Assembly: GCA_903835685.1 (NCBI GenBank)
Contig: CAILNX010000044.1
Location: 1-60,919 of the forward strand
Length of the DNA stretch: 60,919 bases
DNA from: an uncultured delta proteobacterium
GTDB lineage: Bacteria > Desulfobacterota > Desulfovibrionia > Desulfovibrionales > Desulfovibrionaceae
Direction of reading: 5' to 3'
Shown: positions 15,719 through 29,324 of the stretch, one piece after another
Position numbering within the stretch: the first letter of the stretch is position 1
Layout of the letters: each line of letters begins with the position of its first letter
Translations under genes and position numbers: made by a program
Notes under the pieces: generated by a model
Seen by the model: only the letters and a program-made list of their open reading frames with translations
Told to the model about the DNA's origin: nothing
Database searches by the model: none

Positions 15719-18700
15719 GTGAGCACGAGCACGCCCCCGGCCCTGGCGCCGCCACCGGTTCCGCCTCCGGCCCAACCCCTGGCCCAGGAGCTGCCCCCCG
15801 GTCGGCCGCGCCTGTCCCGCAGGACCCGGCTGAACCCCTTGGCCTCGCGCCTGGGCCGCCGCCTGGCCGCGACCTCGCTGTTCATGGTGCTCATCCCCTC
15901 CCTGGCCATCGCCCTGTGCGTGGCCTATATCCTTGAACAAAACGGCGAACGCCAGGCCTTTGACCGCCTGCGCACCGTGGCCGCCCTGAAAGAGGCCTCG
16001 GTGAATGGCTGGGCCAGGCGGGTCCAGAGCGACCTGGCCGTGGTCCTGCATTCAGACACCCTGCGTCGGCTGCTCCCGGACCTTTTCCCCCGATCCCCCT
16101 CTTCATCCGACCTTGAGGTCAAGAACCAGATTCGCCATTATCTGCGCGAGTATCTGGTGCACACCGACCGCCTGGACGAGTTCCTCGTTCTTGATCCGGA
16201 CGGGAAGGTCGTCCTCTCCACTTTCCAGGAACACGAGGGGGACCGGATGGACCGCCCGGTCCGGCCTGCGGACGGCCTGTCCGCCCCTGAGCCGGACCAG
16301 CCCCACCTGGAGTTCATCCGCGGCCCGGAGACCTATGCCAGCGTGATGGCCGTGCAGCCCCTGGAATCCCTGAATCGTTCGCTCAAAGGCAGGCTCATCG
16401 CCCTGGCTTCCCTGGCCCGCTTGAGCGACATCATGGAGGAGCGCACCGGCTCGGGCCGCACCGGGGAAACCTATCTGGTGGGACCGGACGCCTTGTTGCT
16501 GACCGATTCCCGGCTGCCCGCGCACCAGAACGCCCCCTTTGTGCTGCGCAGCCAGGGCGTGGACGCGGCCCTGGCCCGGGTAAGCGGCCAGGGGCTCTAT
16601 GCCAACTACCGGGGCGCGCCAGTGGTCGGCGTGTACCTCTGGCTCACGGACCTGGGCGTGGGCCTGGTGGCCGAGCAGGAACAGGCCGAGGCCTTTGCCC
16701 CCATCCGCTCCACCATCACCGCCATCCTGGTGGTGGGCGTAGCCGCCCTGCTCCTGGCCTTGGGCGCGGCCGTGTTCATCCACCGGGACATCGTCACCCC
16801 CATTTCGGACATGGTCGAACTGGCCAAGGGCATTGCCGAGGGAAACATCCGGGCCACGGCCCAGGTGGCCCGGGAGGACGAGATCGGGACCCTGGCCCGG
16901 GCCTTCAACCTCATGACCGCCAATCTGGCCCGGCGCATCAGCCTGGACGAACTCATCGGGGCCATGTCCCGCCGGTTCATCGCCCTGGAATGCGGGGCCA
17001 TGGACCAGGCCCTGGCCAAGGGCCTGGCGGACTTGAGCCAGATCATCGGCGCGGATCGGGCCGAGTTGTATCTTTCCCCGGAACCGGGCGCGCTGCCGGT
17101 CATGGCCCAGGAGTGGAACCGCATCGGGTCCGGCCTTGGACCAGCCGGGTTCGGGTGCGCCGAGCTGACCGGCGGGGCCTGGCTCGGCCCGAACCAGGAC
17201 CGGACCATGACCCTCTTTGTCCCGGACGTGGAAAAACTGCCGGAGGATGCGGCCGGTTGGCGGAAGAAATGGCTGGCCGGAGGGGTGCGGGCCGTGGTGG
17301 CCCTGCCCCTGGTGAGCAAGGACCAGGGCCGGGGCTGTCTGCTCTTTCACAGCGCCCGGGCCCAGAACCTGTGGACCGAAAAAGATTTGCGCATCATGGG
17401 CATTTTCGGGGAGATCATCAGCAACAGCCTGGAACGCCGGGAGGCCGAGGAGGTCATGCGGGCCTCGGAAGAGCGCTATCGGACCATCGTGGACTATACC
17501 TACGACTGGGAGTCCTGGATCGGACCCTCGGGGGAGATCCTGTACGCAGGCCCCTCCTGTGAGCGCATCACCGGGTACCCGCCCCTGTTCTTCTTGCGCG
17601 ATCCGGCCTTCATCCACCGCCTGATCCACCAGGAGGACCTCCCTCTGTGGAAGGACTACATGTCCGACGAAACCCGGGTGGAAGGGGACTCCATAGACTT
17701 TCGCATCTTTCGGCGCGACGGCCGCATGCGCTGGCTCAGCCAGGTCAGCCGCAAGGTTTTTGACCAGGAGGGCAAATACCTGGGGCTTCGGGTCAGCATG
17801 CGGGACATCACCGACCGCAAGTACATGGAGCGGCAGTTGGAGTACGAGTCCTTGCACGACCCGCTCACCGGCCTGCCCAACCGGGTCCTGTGCCTGGACC
17901 GCATCAAAAGGGCCATGGACCGGGCCAAGCGGCGGGACTCCTACTACTACGCCGTGGTCTTCATGGACTTGGACCGCTTCAAGATCATCAACGACAGCCT
18001 GGGCCACGCCTTCGGGGACTGGATATTGGTGGAGACCGGGGAGCGCCTCCTGCGCGCCGTGCGCGAGATCGACACGGTTTCCCGTTTTGGCGGCGACGAG
18101 TTCATCCTGCTTCTGGAGGACCTGATCCTGCCCCGGGAGGCCATCCGCATCGTCAAGCGCATCCAGGCCGCCCTGGCCGAGCCCTTCGTGCTCCAGGACC
18201 ACGAGATGCGGGTCACGGCCAGCTTCGGCATCGTGCTTTCCCCCACGGACTACAAAAAGCCCGAGGAACTGCTCCAGCACGCCAACATCGCCATGCACCG
18301 GGTCAAGGAGACCGGCCGGGGCCGCATGAAGGTGTTCACCTCGCACATGCTGGAGATGGCCATCATGCGCCTGACCATGGAAAGCGAGATCCGCCGGGCC
18401 ATTGCCGGGGACGAGTTCTTCCTGGAGTTCCAGCCCATCGTGGATTTGAAAAATCGCCGCACCGTGGGCTACGAGACCCTGGTGCGCTGGCAGCATCCCC
18501 AGCGGGGCCTGATCCCCCCGGCTCAGTTCGTGCCCACGGCCGAGGAAACCGGGCTCATCCTGGACCTGGGGGCCTGGATTCTGCGCCAGTCCTGCCTGAC
18601 CCTGGCCTCCTGGCGCACAATGTCCCCGGCGGCCGAGGACCTGTTCATCTCGGTGAACATCTCCGGCCGCCAGTTCTCGGCCACGGACCTGGTGGACCAG

Positions 18701-19144
18701 GTCACCCGGGTTCTGGCCGAGACCGCCCTGCCGCCCAAGAACCTGAAGCTGGAGATCACCGAGACCTCCATCATGGAGCGGGCCGAGAGCTCGGTGGACA
18801 AGCTCCTGCGCCTGCGCCACCTGGGCGTGACCTTGAGCGTGGACGATTTCGGCACCGGGTACTCGTCCTTGAGCTATCTCCAGCGCTTCCCCTTGGACAT
18901 CCTCAAGATCGACTTAAGCTTCGTGCAGGGCATCGACGGATCGGCGGAGAACCTGGAGATCGTGCGGGCCATCATCAACCTGGCCCACAACCTGGGGCTC
19001 AAGGTGGTGGCCGAGGGCATCGAGCGGGAGAGCCAGATCACAGCCCTCATGGACCTGGGCTGCGAGTTCGGCCAGGGCTACCTGTACTCCCGGCCCATCT
19101 CGGCCGAGAAGGTGGTGGCCTCCCTGGTCAGTCTGCCGGAGTGA
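15719..19144 (+). CDS. Membrane-bound sensor with HAMP, GAF, PAS, GGDEF and EAL domains
   Basis: A large (1141 residues) cyclic-di-GMP signalling protein. After a Pro-rich start there is a membrane segment (about 50-72), a periplasmic sensing region (about 75-335), a second segment (about 338-362), HAMP (about 363-415), GAF (about 430-580), PAS (about 590-700), GGDEF (about 710-870) and EAL (about 885-1135). The cyclase motif FGGDEF is intact and is preceded five residues upstream by REID, an RxxD inhibitory site. In the phosphodiesterase domain EAL is replaced by ETL, but DDFGTGYSSL and AEGIE are present. It could be bifunctional. The start is a GTG; the 3' end overlaps convergent rlmN by 17 bp. 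Confidence 0.93.
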   Translation: MSTSTPPALAPPPVPPPAQPLAQELPPGRPRLSRRTRLNPLASRLGRRLAATSLFMVLIPSLAIALCVAYILEQNGERQAFDRLRTVAALKEASVNGWARRVQSDLAVVLHSDTLRRLLPDLFPRSPSSSDLEVKNQIRHYLREYLVHTDRLDEFLVLDPDGKVVLSTFQEHEGDRMDRPVRPADGLSAPEPDQPHLEFIRGPETYASVMAVQPLESLNRSLKGRLIALASLARLSDIMEERTGSGRTGETYLVGPDALLLTDSRLPAHQNAPFVLRSQGVDAALARVSGQGLYANYRGAPVVGVYLWLTDLGVGLVAEQEQAEAFAPIRSTITAILVVGVAALLLALGAAVFIHRDIVTPISDMVELAKGIAEGNIRATAQVAREDEIGTLARAFNLMTANLARRISLDELIGAMSRRFIALECGAMDQALAKGLADLSQIIGADRAELYLSPEPGALPVMAQEWNRIGSGLGPAGFGCAELTGGAWLGPNQDRTMTLFVPDVEKLPEDAAGWRKKWLAGGVRAVVALPLVSKDQGRGCLLFHSARAQNLWTEKDLRIMGIFGEIISNSLERREAEEVMRASEERYRTIVDYTYDWESWIGPSGEILYAGPSCERITGYPPLFFLRDPAFIHRLIHQEDLPLWKDYMSDETRVEGDSIDFRIFRRDGRMRWLSQVSRKVFDQEGKYLGLRVSMRDITDRKYMERQLEYESLHDPLTGLPNRVLCLDRIKRAMDRAKRRDSYYYAVVFMDLDRFKIINDSLGHAFGDWILVETGERLLRAVREIDTVSRFGGDEFILLLEDLILPREAIRIVKRIQAALAEPFVLQDHEMRVTASFGIVLSPTDYKKPEELLQHANIAMHRVKETGRGRMKVFTSHMLEMAIMRLTMESEIRRAIAGDEFFLEFQPIVDLKNRRTVGYETLVRWQHPQRGLIPPAQFVPTAEETGLILDLGAWILRQSCLTLASWRTMSPAAEDLFISVNISGRQFSATDLVDQVTRVLAETALPPKNLKLEITETSIMERAESSVDKLLRLRHLGVTLSVDDFGTGYSSLSYLQRFPLDILKIDLSFVQGIDGSAENLEIVRAIINLAHNLGLKVVAEGIERESQITALMDLGCEFGQGYLYSRPISAEKVVASLVSLPE

Positions 19145-20174
19145 GGCCACCTTGCTGTTCGGCCTTGAGCTGGCCGCAGGCAGCCGCGATGTCCGCGCCC
19201 ATGCTCTTGCGCAGGGTCACGGACAGCCGCTTTTCCTTCAGGAAATTCTCGAAAGCCAGGACCTGGTCCATGGACGGGGCCACATAAGGCAGGCCCGGGG
19301 CCGGGTTGTAGGCGATGAGATTCACCTTGCACTTCATCTGGCCCAAAAGGCCCACCAACTGCCGGGCCTGGACCAGGCTGTCGTTCACCCCGCCCAAAAG
19401 CAGGTACTCGAAGGTGATGCGCTCACGATCCTTCATGGGATAGCGCGCCAGCGCGGCCATGAGCTCACCTAAGGGGACCCGGGCGGCCTTGGGCATGATT
19501 CTCTCCCGAAGCTCCTGGGTGGGCGCGTGCAGGGAGATGGCCGGCATGGCCAGGCCCAGGGCCCCCAGCTCGGCCAGCTTGTCCGGCAGGCCCACGCTGG
19601 ACACCGTGATGCGGCGGTGGGAAAAGCCCAGGCCCAGGTCGTGGTTCAAGGTTTCCAAGGCTCGGGTCAAGTGGCCGAGATTCAGCAGGGGCTCGCCCAT
19701 GCCCATGAACACCAGGTTCTTCAAGGGGGCAAGCCCCTGTTCCTGGACGTATTTCCGGGCCACCAGAACCTGGCTTAAGATTTCCCCGCTGGTCATGTTG
19801 CGGGCAAAGCCCATCTGGCCCGTGGAGCAGAAGGTGCAGCCCATGGCGCAGCCCACCTGGGTGGACAGGCACTGGGTCAGGCGGCCCTCGCCCGGAATGA
19901 GCACGGTCTCCACCAGGGCCGCATCCGCCAGGCGCAGCAAAAATTTCACCGTGCCGTCCCGGCTGATGCGCACCGTGTCCACCCGGGGCCAGTCCAGGCT
20001 GGACACATCAGCCAGTTTTTTGCGCAACGATCCGGAAAGATTGGTCATGAGCGAGAAATCCGCACAGCCCTTTTGCCACATCCACTGAAAGACCTGGCTG
20101 GCCCGAAAGCCGCTTTCCCCCAGATTCCGGATCAGGTCCGAGAGTTCGGCAAAGGAGAGATCCAGCGCGTTCAT
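19128..20174 (-). CDS. rlmN: Dual-specificity RNA methyltransferase RlmN (23S rRNA and tRNA A2-methylation)
   Basis: A radical-SAM enzyme that methylates C2 of adenosine in 23S rRNA and some tRNAs. The start at 20174 (MNALDLSFAEL) follows AGAGGA and gives 348 residues; the longer upstream frame has no family similarity. The radical cluster motif CAMGCTFCSTG is near residue 120, GMGEPLLN binds SAM, and SLHAPTQELRERIMP and ITFEYLLLGGVNDS are typical. The C-terminal catalytic cysteine lies in the AAACGQL segment. The gene faces away from dnaA across the candidate origin region. Confidence 0.95.
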   Translation of the reverse strand: MNALDLSFAELSDLIRNLGESGFRASQVFQWMWQKGCADFSLMTNLSGSLRKKLADVSSLDWPRVDTVRISRDGTVKFLLRLADAALVETVLIPGEGRLTQCLSTQVGCAMGCTFCSTGQMGFARNMTSGEILSQVLVARKYVQEQGLAPLKNLVFMGMGEPLLNLGHLTRALETLNHDLGLGFSHRRITVSSVGLPDKLAELGALGLAMPAISLHAPTQELRERIMPKAARVPLGELMAALARYPMKDRERITFEYLLLGGVNDSLVQARQLVGLLGQMKCKVNLIAYNPAPGLPYVAPSMDQVLAFENFLKEKRLSVTLRKSMGADIAAACGQLKAEQQGGLTPAD

Positions 20175-20215
20175 AGGGGTCCTCTTGCCCCATCCGGACG
20201 GAAAGAGGAACCCTT

Positions 20216-20269
20216 TTTTCCACAAAGCGGAATCCTCCAAGGACAACAGGAGGTTATGCTTGTGGAAAA
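20216..20269. other. Candidate origin element: two inverted DnaA-box-like sites
   Basis: TTTTCCACA occurs at 20216-20224 on the plus strand and, inverted, at 20261-20269. It differs from the consensus DnaA box TTATCCACA at one base. Both lie between rlmN and dnaA, about 125-175 bp before dnaA, next to an AT-rich stretch (20340-20360) that could serve as an unwinding region. Together with the dnaA-dnaN-gyrB-gyrA order this suggests oriC, but the number of boxes is small and the assignment is inferred. Confidence 0.45.
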
Positions 20270-20391
20270 GCCTTGGCTTGAATCCATATTTGGGGTAAGA
20301 AGGAACGTGCTTCGGAGGGGAGTCGAAAGAGGAAAAACCTCTCAATTTTAATCATCTTTTTCACCAGGTTTCCCCCCGGCCGCCCAGTGTC

Positions 20392-21705
20392 GTGTTGAAA
20401 GAAAAACTGCGCCAATTCTTCCTTGCCACCTGCCCGGAGCAGGAGCTGAAACGCTGGTTCGACCCTCTCTCCATCCGTCTCCTGGATGAGGAGAAGCGGG
20501 TCAACGTGGTCTTTCCGCACAGCTTCTTTTCCCAGTGGTTTGCGTCCAGCAATCAGGACCGGTTCGAGGAGGGTCTGCACCGCTTCCTGGGCAACGGCTT
20601 CACGGTCCAGTACAAGCACGGACCCGAGGCCGGTCCAAACGGCCACGGACCAGCCGCGCCCAAGGCCACCAACATCGATTTCCCCTTTGGTCCCCAGTTC
20701 ACCTTTGAGAATTTCCTAGTGAACAAGAAGAACTACTTTCCGGTGGCCTCGGCCCGGGAGGTGTCCAAGCAGCGGGAGATCGTGTTCAATCCCTTTGTGA
20801 TCTGCGGCCAGGGCGGATGCGGCAAGACCCACCTGCTGAAAGCCGTGGGCAACGAGATCAGCAAGAAACAGGCCTCCCGGCAGATATTCTTCGGATCGGT
20901 GGAGGATGTGGAGTCCATCTACGAGACCCGGTTCGCCAATGACCCGTTCAAGGCCAGAGACTACCTGTATTCCTTTGATTTTCTGCTGGTGGATGATTTC
21001 CAGCGCATCCGTCGCAACGGCACCCTCCAGCAGGAAATGATCCTCATCTTCAATCATTTCTACGACAACAAGAAGCAGATGGTCTTTTCCTGCGCGGACA
21101 AGCTGGCCTCCTACGACTTCCTGGACCCCACCCTGAAATCCAGGCTGGAATGGGGGCTCATCGTCAACTTGAAGCAGCCGGATTTGGACATCCGCCTGCA
21201 CTTCATCCAGGGCCAGTGCAAAAACAAGAAGATCGCCTTGAGCAAGGAGCAGATCCTGTCCCTGGCCCAGCGTTTCCAGGACTTCCGCTATCTCCAGGGC
21301 ATCCTCATCAAGATTTTCGCCTTCAAGGAACTGCTGAAAAGGGACATTGACGAGCGGGATTTCGAGCACATCCTGAACAACACCGAGGACCGGGGGGCCG
21401 GAACCCTGTCCACGGAGCTCATTCTGTCCATCACCGCGAATTATTACAAGATGCGGGTGGACGACCTCATGGGCAACAGCCGCAAGCAGAACATCGCCCT
21501 GGCCCGGCAGGTGTCCATGTTTCTGTGCCGCCAGCTCCTGGGGGCCTCCTTCCCGGCCTTAGGGAGGGTCTTCGGGGGAAAGGACCACAGCACGGTCTTG
21601 TATTCTGTCCGAAAAATCGATGAATTACAGAAGGATGATAAGGATATGAAACGGGTGTTACAAGAATTGAAGGATCTGTGTTTGTTACCCCGGGGCAATG
21701 ACTAA
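20392..21705 (+). CDS. dnaA: Chromosomal replication initiator DnaA (divergent)
   Basis: DnaA opens the origin and loads the helicase. The 437-residue protein has a short domain I (about 1-75), an AAA+ core with Walker A GQGGCGKTHL near residue 140 (commonly GGVGLGKTHL), a Walker B region LLVDDFQRI (commonly DDIQF) and LKSRLEWGL with the arginine finger. Domain IV contains RVFGGKDHSTVLYSVRKI, matching the DnaA signature that contacts the DnaA box. The start is GTG with no clear ribosome-binding site; no better start lies upstream in frame. dnaN begins about 135 bp downstream. Walker motifs are unusual but complete, so I expect activity. Confidence 0.9.
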   Translation: MLKEKLRQFFLATCPEQELKRWFDPLSIRLLDEEKRVNVVFPHSFFSQWFASSNQDRFEEGLHRFLGNGFTVQYKHGPEAGPNGHGPAAPKATNIDFPFGPQFTFENFLVNKKNYFPVASAREVSKQREIVFNPFVICGQGGCGKTHLLKAVGNEISKKQASRQIFFGSVEDVESIYETRFANDPFKARDYLYSFDFLLVDDFQRIRRNGTLQQEMILIFNHFYDNKKQMVFSCADKLASYDFLDPTLKSRLEWGLIVNLKQPDLDIRLHFIQGQCKNKKIALSKEQILSLAQRFQDFRYLQGILIKIFAFKELLKRDIDERDFEHILNNTEDRGAGTLSTELILSITANYYKMRVDDLMGNSRKQNIALARQVSMFLCRQLLGASFPALGRVFGGKDHSTVLYSVRKIDELQKDDKDMKRVLQELKDLCLLPRGND

Positions 21706-21838
21706 AAGGACCAACACAGGCCTGGGGCGAACGGATGGCGCACAGGCTCGTGTCAATAAAAAATTTCACGTTTTCAGTGAGTTGATTGAGTAAGGAACAA
21801 AAGAGCACTCCCTTCTCAAACTACAAGGAGAAAGTATT

Positions 21839-25391
<3,553 letters not shown>

Positions 25392-25446
25392 TCCCTCCTG
25401 GCGACCAGAAAGCGAGAAGTAAACACGCAAGTTGGGTGAGGATACA

Positions 25447-27879
25447 GTGAACAATCAGATCAGCGTCGAACAGGAACTCAAGCAGTCCTACCTTGAGTAC
25501 TCCCTTTCGGTCATCATCGGCCGGGCCATCCCGGACGTGCGCGACGGCTTGAAACCCGTGCACCGCCGCATTCTGTTCGCCCAGCACGAGTTGGGCAACT
25601 CCTACAACCGGACCTACAAAAAATCCGCCCGCGTGGTCGGCGATGTCATCGGCAAATACCACCCCCACGGCGATTCGGCGGTGTACGACGCCCTGGTGCG
25701 CATGGCCCAGGACTTCGCCATGCGCGATCCGCTGGTGGACGGGCAGGGCAACTTCGGGTCCATCGACGGCGACGCGCCAGCGGCCATGCGTTACACCGAG
25801 GTGCGCATGTCCCGGCTGGCCAGCGAGTTTCTGGCCGACATCGACAAGAACACCGTGGATTTCAGGCCCAACTACGACAACTCCATGGAGGAGCCCACGG
25901 TCCTGCCCGCCCGGGTGCCCAACCTGCTCTTAAACGGCACGGCTGGCATCGCGGTGGGCATGGCCACCAACATCCCACCCCACAACCTGGGCGAGCTCAT
26001 CGGGGCCACCCTGCACCTCCTGGACAACCCGGAATGCACCGTGGCCGACCTTATGGTCTTCGTCAAAGGCCCGGACTTCCCCACCCGGGCCTCCATCTAC
26101 GGGGGCAAGGGGCTCATCGACGCCTACACCACGGGCCGCGGGTCCTTTCGCATCCGGGGCCGGGTCAATGTGGAGGAGAGCCAGAAGGGCCGGGAATCCG
26201 TGGTCATCACCGAGATTCCCTACGCCCTGAACAAGTCCAGCCTGGTGGAGAAGATCGCCCACCTGATCAACGAGCGCAAGATCGAGGGCGTGTCCGATCT
26301 GCGCGACGAGTCGGATCGAAACGGCATCCGCATCGTGCTGGACATCAAGCGCGGGGCCATCACCGAGATCATCGTCAACTCCCTGTACAAGTTCACGCCG
26401 CTGGAGACTTCCTTCGGCATCAACATGATGGCCGTGGTGGGGAAAAGGCCCATGCTTTTGTCCCTGAAGAAGGTCCTGGCCTATTTCCTGGACCACCGCC
26501 GCGAGGTCATCATCCGGCGCACCCGCTTCGACCTGGACAAGAGCGAGAAGCGGGCCCACCTCCTGGAAGGCCTGCGCGTGGCCCTGGACAACATCGACAA
26601 GGTGGTGGCCCTGATCCGGGCCTCCAAGACCGCCACCGAGGCCAAGGACGGCCTCATGGCCGCCTTCTCCCTGTCCGAGGTCCAGGCCCAGGCCATCCTG
26701 GAGATGCGCCTCCAGCGTCTGACCAACATGGAGCGGGAAAAGCTGCTCGAGGAATACGCCGAGCTGCTGAAAAAGATCGAGTTCTTCAAGAGCATCCTGG
26801 ACAACGAAGACGTGCTCAAGTCCGTGATCCGCGAAGAACTCGAGGAGATCGGCAAGACCTACACCACCCCGCGCAAGACCGAGATCCTGGCCGACAACCT
26901 GGGGGACATCAACATCGAGGACCTGATCGCCGACGACGAGGTGGTCTTCACCCTGTCCCAGCGCGGCTACGTCAAGCGCACCTCGCTGTCCAACTACCAG
27001 CAGCAGAAACGCGGGGGCAAGGGCATTACCGGGGTGCAGTCCGCTGACGGGGACTTCATCAACACCTTCCTGATCACCTCCAACCACCAGTTCCTCCTGC
27101 TCTTCACCAACCTGGGCAAGATGTACCAGCTCAAGATGCACCAGATTCCGGAAGGGTCGCGCTACGCCAAGGGCGCGCACATCTCCAACATCCTGCCCCT
27201 GGACAAGGGCGAGTCCGTGACCACGGCCCTGACCATGCGCGAACTCACCGACGACCGCTTCCTGCTGTTTGTCACCCGCCGGGGCATGGTCAAGCGCTCC
27301 AGCCTGGGCCTGTACCGCAACTGCCGGTCCACGGGCATCAAGGCCGTGGGCCTGCGCGACGACGACGAGCTCATGACGGTTAGGCGCATCGAGTCCGACG
27401 CGGACGTGATCCTGGTCACCGAGCAGGGTACGGCCATCCGCTTCAGCCTCTCGGACGTGCGGCCCATGGGCCGTTCGGCCACCGGGGTCAAGGGCATCGC
27501 CCTGCGCGGGGACGACCGGGTGGTCTCGGCCGTGGTCACGGGCGACGACACCCGGGACGAGCTGCTCACGGCCGCGGCCAAGGGCTACGGCAAGCGCACC
27601 ACCCTGGACCAGTACCGGCTCCAGTCCCGGGGCGGCAAGGGCATCATCAACATGCGGGTGACGCCGAAGACCGGCGCGGTCATCGGCGCGGTCATGGTCA
27701 ACGAGACCGACCAACTGGTGCTGCTCACCTCGGAGAACAAGGTCATCCGGTTTGCCGTGTCCGAGACCAACAACGTGGGCCGGGCCACCCAGGGCGTGCG
27801 CCTGGTGCGCATGGACATCGACGGCTCGGTGGTGGGCTTTGACCTGGTCCAGGACGAAAACCTGGACGTGCACGGGTAG
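25447..27879 (+). CDS. gyrA: DNA gyrase subunit A
   Basis: The breakage-reunion subunit of gyrase. Start at the GTG (25447), seven bases or so after GGTGAGG, gives 810 residues. [26 protein letters not shown] and [21 protein letters not shown] are the quinolone-resistance-determining region; the catalytic tyrosine lies in [17 protein letters not shown] near residue 520 is a GyrA box, which separates gyrase from ParC, and six beta-pinwheel repeats follow. A TTG five codons upstream is an alternative start. Confidence 0.97.
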   Translation: MNNQISVEQELKQSYLEYSLSVIIGRAIPDVRDGLKPVHRRILFAQHELGNSYNRTYKKSARVVGDVIGKYHPHGDSAVYDALVRMAQDFAMRDPLVDGQGNFGSIDGDAPAAMRYTEVRMSRLASEFLADIDKNTVDFRPNYDNSMEEPTVLPARVPNLLLNGTAGIAVGMATNIPPHNLGELIGATLHLLDNPECTVADLMVFVKGPDFPTRASIYGGKGLIDAYTTGRGSFRIRGRVNVEESQKGRESVVITEIPYALNKSSLVEKIAHLINERKIEGVSDLRDESDRNGIRIVLDIKRGAITEIIVNSLYKFTPLETSFGINMMAVVGKRPMLLSLKKVLAYFLDHRREVIIRRTRFDLDKSEKRAHLLEGLRVALDNIDKVVALIRASKTATEAKDGLMAAFSLSEVQAQAILEMRLQRLTNMEREKLLEEYAELLKKIEFFKSILDNEDVLKSVIREELEEIGKTYTTPRKTEILADNLGDINIEDLIADDEVVFTLSQRGYVKRTSLSNYQQQKRGGKGITGVQSADGDFINTFLITSNHQFLLLFTNLGKMYQLKMHQIPEGSRYAKGAHISNILPLDKGESVTTALTMRELTDDRFLLFVTRRGMVKRSSLGLYRNCRSTGIKAVGLRDDDELMTVRRIESDADVILVTEQGTAIRFSLSDVRPMGRSATGVKGIALRGDDRVVSAVVTGDDTRDELLTAAAKGYGKRTTLDQYRLQSRGGKGIINMRVTPKTGAVIGAVMVNETDQLVLLTSENKVIRFAVSETNNVGRATQGVRLVRMDIDGSVVGFDLVQDENLDVHG

Positions 27880-27897
27880 GACGTCAAGAGGCATATC

Positions 27898-28755
27898 TTG
27901 CGGAAACTCGCGGGCGCGGCCTGGACCATGAGGTTCACGGGCCGCGCCCTTCTCCCTTTCCTGGCCCTGTGGGCCACACTCACCCTCCCGGCCTGCACCC
28001 AGGACCCGGAAGAGAAGCTGGCTGCGGCTCAGGCCCGGGACGCCCTGGCCAACGGCTATTTCCTGGAAGCGGAAAAGGGCTGGGAAGACTACATCCGCAC
28101 CTATCCGCGCGGCCGCTCCCGGCTGGAGGCCTGGAACCGGCTGGTGGACATGTCCGAACTGCGCGGGGATGCGGAGAAATCCGCAGACATCATGGAGGCC
28201 ATGCTCCTGGAGTACGCCCAGGAGCCCGAGGTGCGCCGGGCCACGGCCCTGCGCCTGGCCGCCCTGTACAACCGGCTGGATCGTGGCGACCTGGCCCTGG
28301 ACCTGTGGCGCGGCGTCCTGGGCTCCAAGGACCTGCCCTCGGAGAAGCGATCCGAGATTCAGTTGCTCATGGCCAAGACCTCCCGGGACCGGGGCGCGGC
28401 CGAGGCCTCGGTCCAGCTCCTGCGGGAATGCGTCAAGAACGCGCAGGCCCCGGGAACCCGGGCCCTGTGCCTGTACGACCTGGCCCAGGGCCTGACCCTG
28501 GATCAGCGCTTCCCGGCGGCCATGGAGGCCATTGAGGAGGTCCGGCGCATGCGCGAGGCCCCGGAGCATATCCGCATCCAGGCCACCTTTCTGCTGGCCG
28601 AAATCCACGAACTGGACCGCAACACCAAGAAGGCCCGGGAGCTCTACGAATCCATCCGTGGTCTCTATCCCAACCGCGAGGTGGTGGAATACCGCCTGCG
28701 CAATCTGGGCCAGGATCGCGGCAAGGCTGAACCGACCCCTGAACCGGCCCAGTGA
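27898..28755 (+). CDS. TPR-like lipoprotein downstream of gyrA
   Basis: The 285-residue protein starts near a TTG (or an ATG ten codons later) and has a hydrophobic signal ending LTLPAC, a lipobox. The mature part is almost fully helical with repeated patterns such as ALANGYFLEAEKGWEDYIRTYPRG and ALRLAALYNRLDRGDLALDLWRGVLG, as in tetratricopeptide repeats of the YfgM/BamD type. It follows gyrA by 18 bp. A TPR-type protein in this position is, from memory, common in Desulfovibrio. Function unknown; a role in envelope protein assembly would be a guess. Confidence 0.8.
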   Translation: MRKLAGAAWTMRFTGRALLPFLALWATLTLPACTQDPEEKLAAAQARDALANGYFLEAEKGWEDYIRTYPRGRSRLEAWNRLVDMSELRGDAEKSADIMEAMLLEYAQEPEVRRATALRLAALYNRLDRGDLALDLWRGVLGSKDLPSEKRSEIQLLMAKTSRDRGAAEASVQLLRECVKNAQAPGTRALCLYDLAQGLTLDQRFPAAMEAIEEVRRMREAPEHIRIQATFLLAEIHELDRNTKKARELYESIRGLYPNREVVEYRLRNLGQDRGKAEPTPEPAQ

Positions 28756-28766
28756 ACCAATCCCGT

Positions 28767-28789
28767 AAGAATTAGTGCGTCTTATTCTT
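28767..28789. repeat. AT-rich hairpin between convergent genes (AAGAAT element, copy 3)
   Basis: AAGAATTAG (28767-28775) and CTTATTCTT (28781-28789) pair at eight of nine positions around a 5-nt loop. It starts 12 nt after the TPR lipoprotein stop and overlaps the last codons of the convergent membrane protein gene, a position expected of a bidirectional terminator. Confidence 0.5.
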
Positions 28790-29269
28790 CGTTCTCAGGG
28801 CCAAGTGCGCGATCAGATTCGCGAGCAGGTACAGGGGAATGAAAAAGGCGGCCGGTCCCCACCCCTCACCCACAAGCGGCAGGGGCGTGTCGCTGAAACG
28901 CCAGGACAGCCAGGTCAGGGCCGCGGCCCCGGGCCAGAGCAGGGCCGCCCCGCGTCCGGCGGCCAGGGCCATGGAGAATCCGTAGGCGTCCTTGGCCAGT
29001 TCGTTCTGGGCCAGATAGGCGGTCTTGTCCTTGGCCGCCAGGGCCTGAAAGGACAAGGCCTGGCGACTGGCCACCTCCTGGTCGTTCTCCAGGCGCTTGG
29101 CCCGCTGGGAGAAGGCCACGGACCACAGGCTGGCCCGGCCGACCAGGGCGCTGACCAGGGCCAGCACGGCCGTGCCCAGCAGAAATCCGGCCTCGGGCGA
29201 GTCCGGCCAGCGGAAGGGCGCGATGAGCAGGAGGTCGCAGGCGTTGATAAGGGATTGAAGGGCGTTCAT
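28772..29269 (-). CDS. Small membrane protein of unknown function, three predicted segments
   Basis: The start at 29269 (MNALQSLINACDLLLIAP) gives 165 residues. There is one membrane segment (about 25-50), then a charged, probably coiled-coil stretch (about 52-85: QRAKRLENDQEVASRQALSFQALAAKDK), then two more segments near 100-120 and 140-160. One segment, coiled coil, two segments is a layout known from small YidC-like proteins of the DUF106/TMCO1 type, but I see no diagnostic motif, so this is only a topology comparison. It lies 55 bp downstream of the TauE/SafE gene on the same strand and may work with it. Confidence 0.65.
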   Translation of the reverse strand: MNALQSLINACDLLLIAPFRWPDSPEAGFLLGTAVLALVSALVGRASLWSVAFSQRAKRLENDQEVASRQALSFQALAAKDKTAYLAQNELAKDAYGFSMALAAGRGAALLWPGAAALTWLSWRFSDTPLPLVGEGWGPAAFFIPLYLLANLIAHLALRTKNKTH

Positions 29270-29324
29270 GGGGGCAAAGGCCGGACCCTCTCCTTCAAGG
29301 AGAAGGCCCGGCCCAGGGGTGGTT

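Noticed and set aside
21764-21775. TTTCACGTTTTC resembling half of parS
   Set aside because: Only the left half matches; no palindrome, and it sits in the dnaA-dnaN spacer without other sites.
25930-28608. Very long open frame antisense to gyrA and the TPR gene
   Set aside because: Same explanation: GC-rich shadow without domains.
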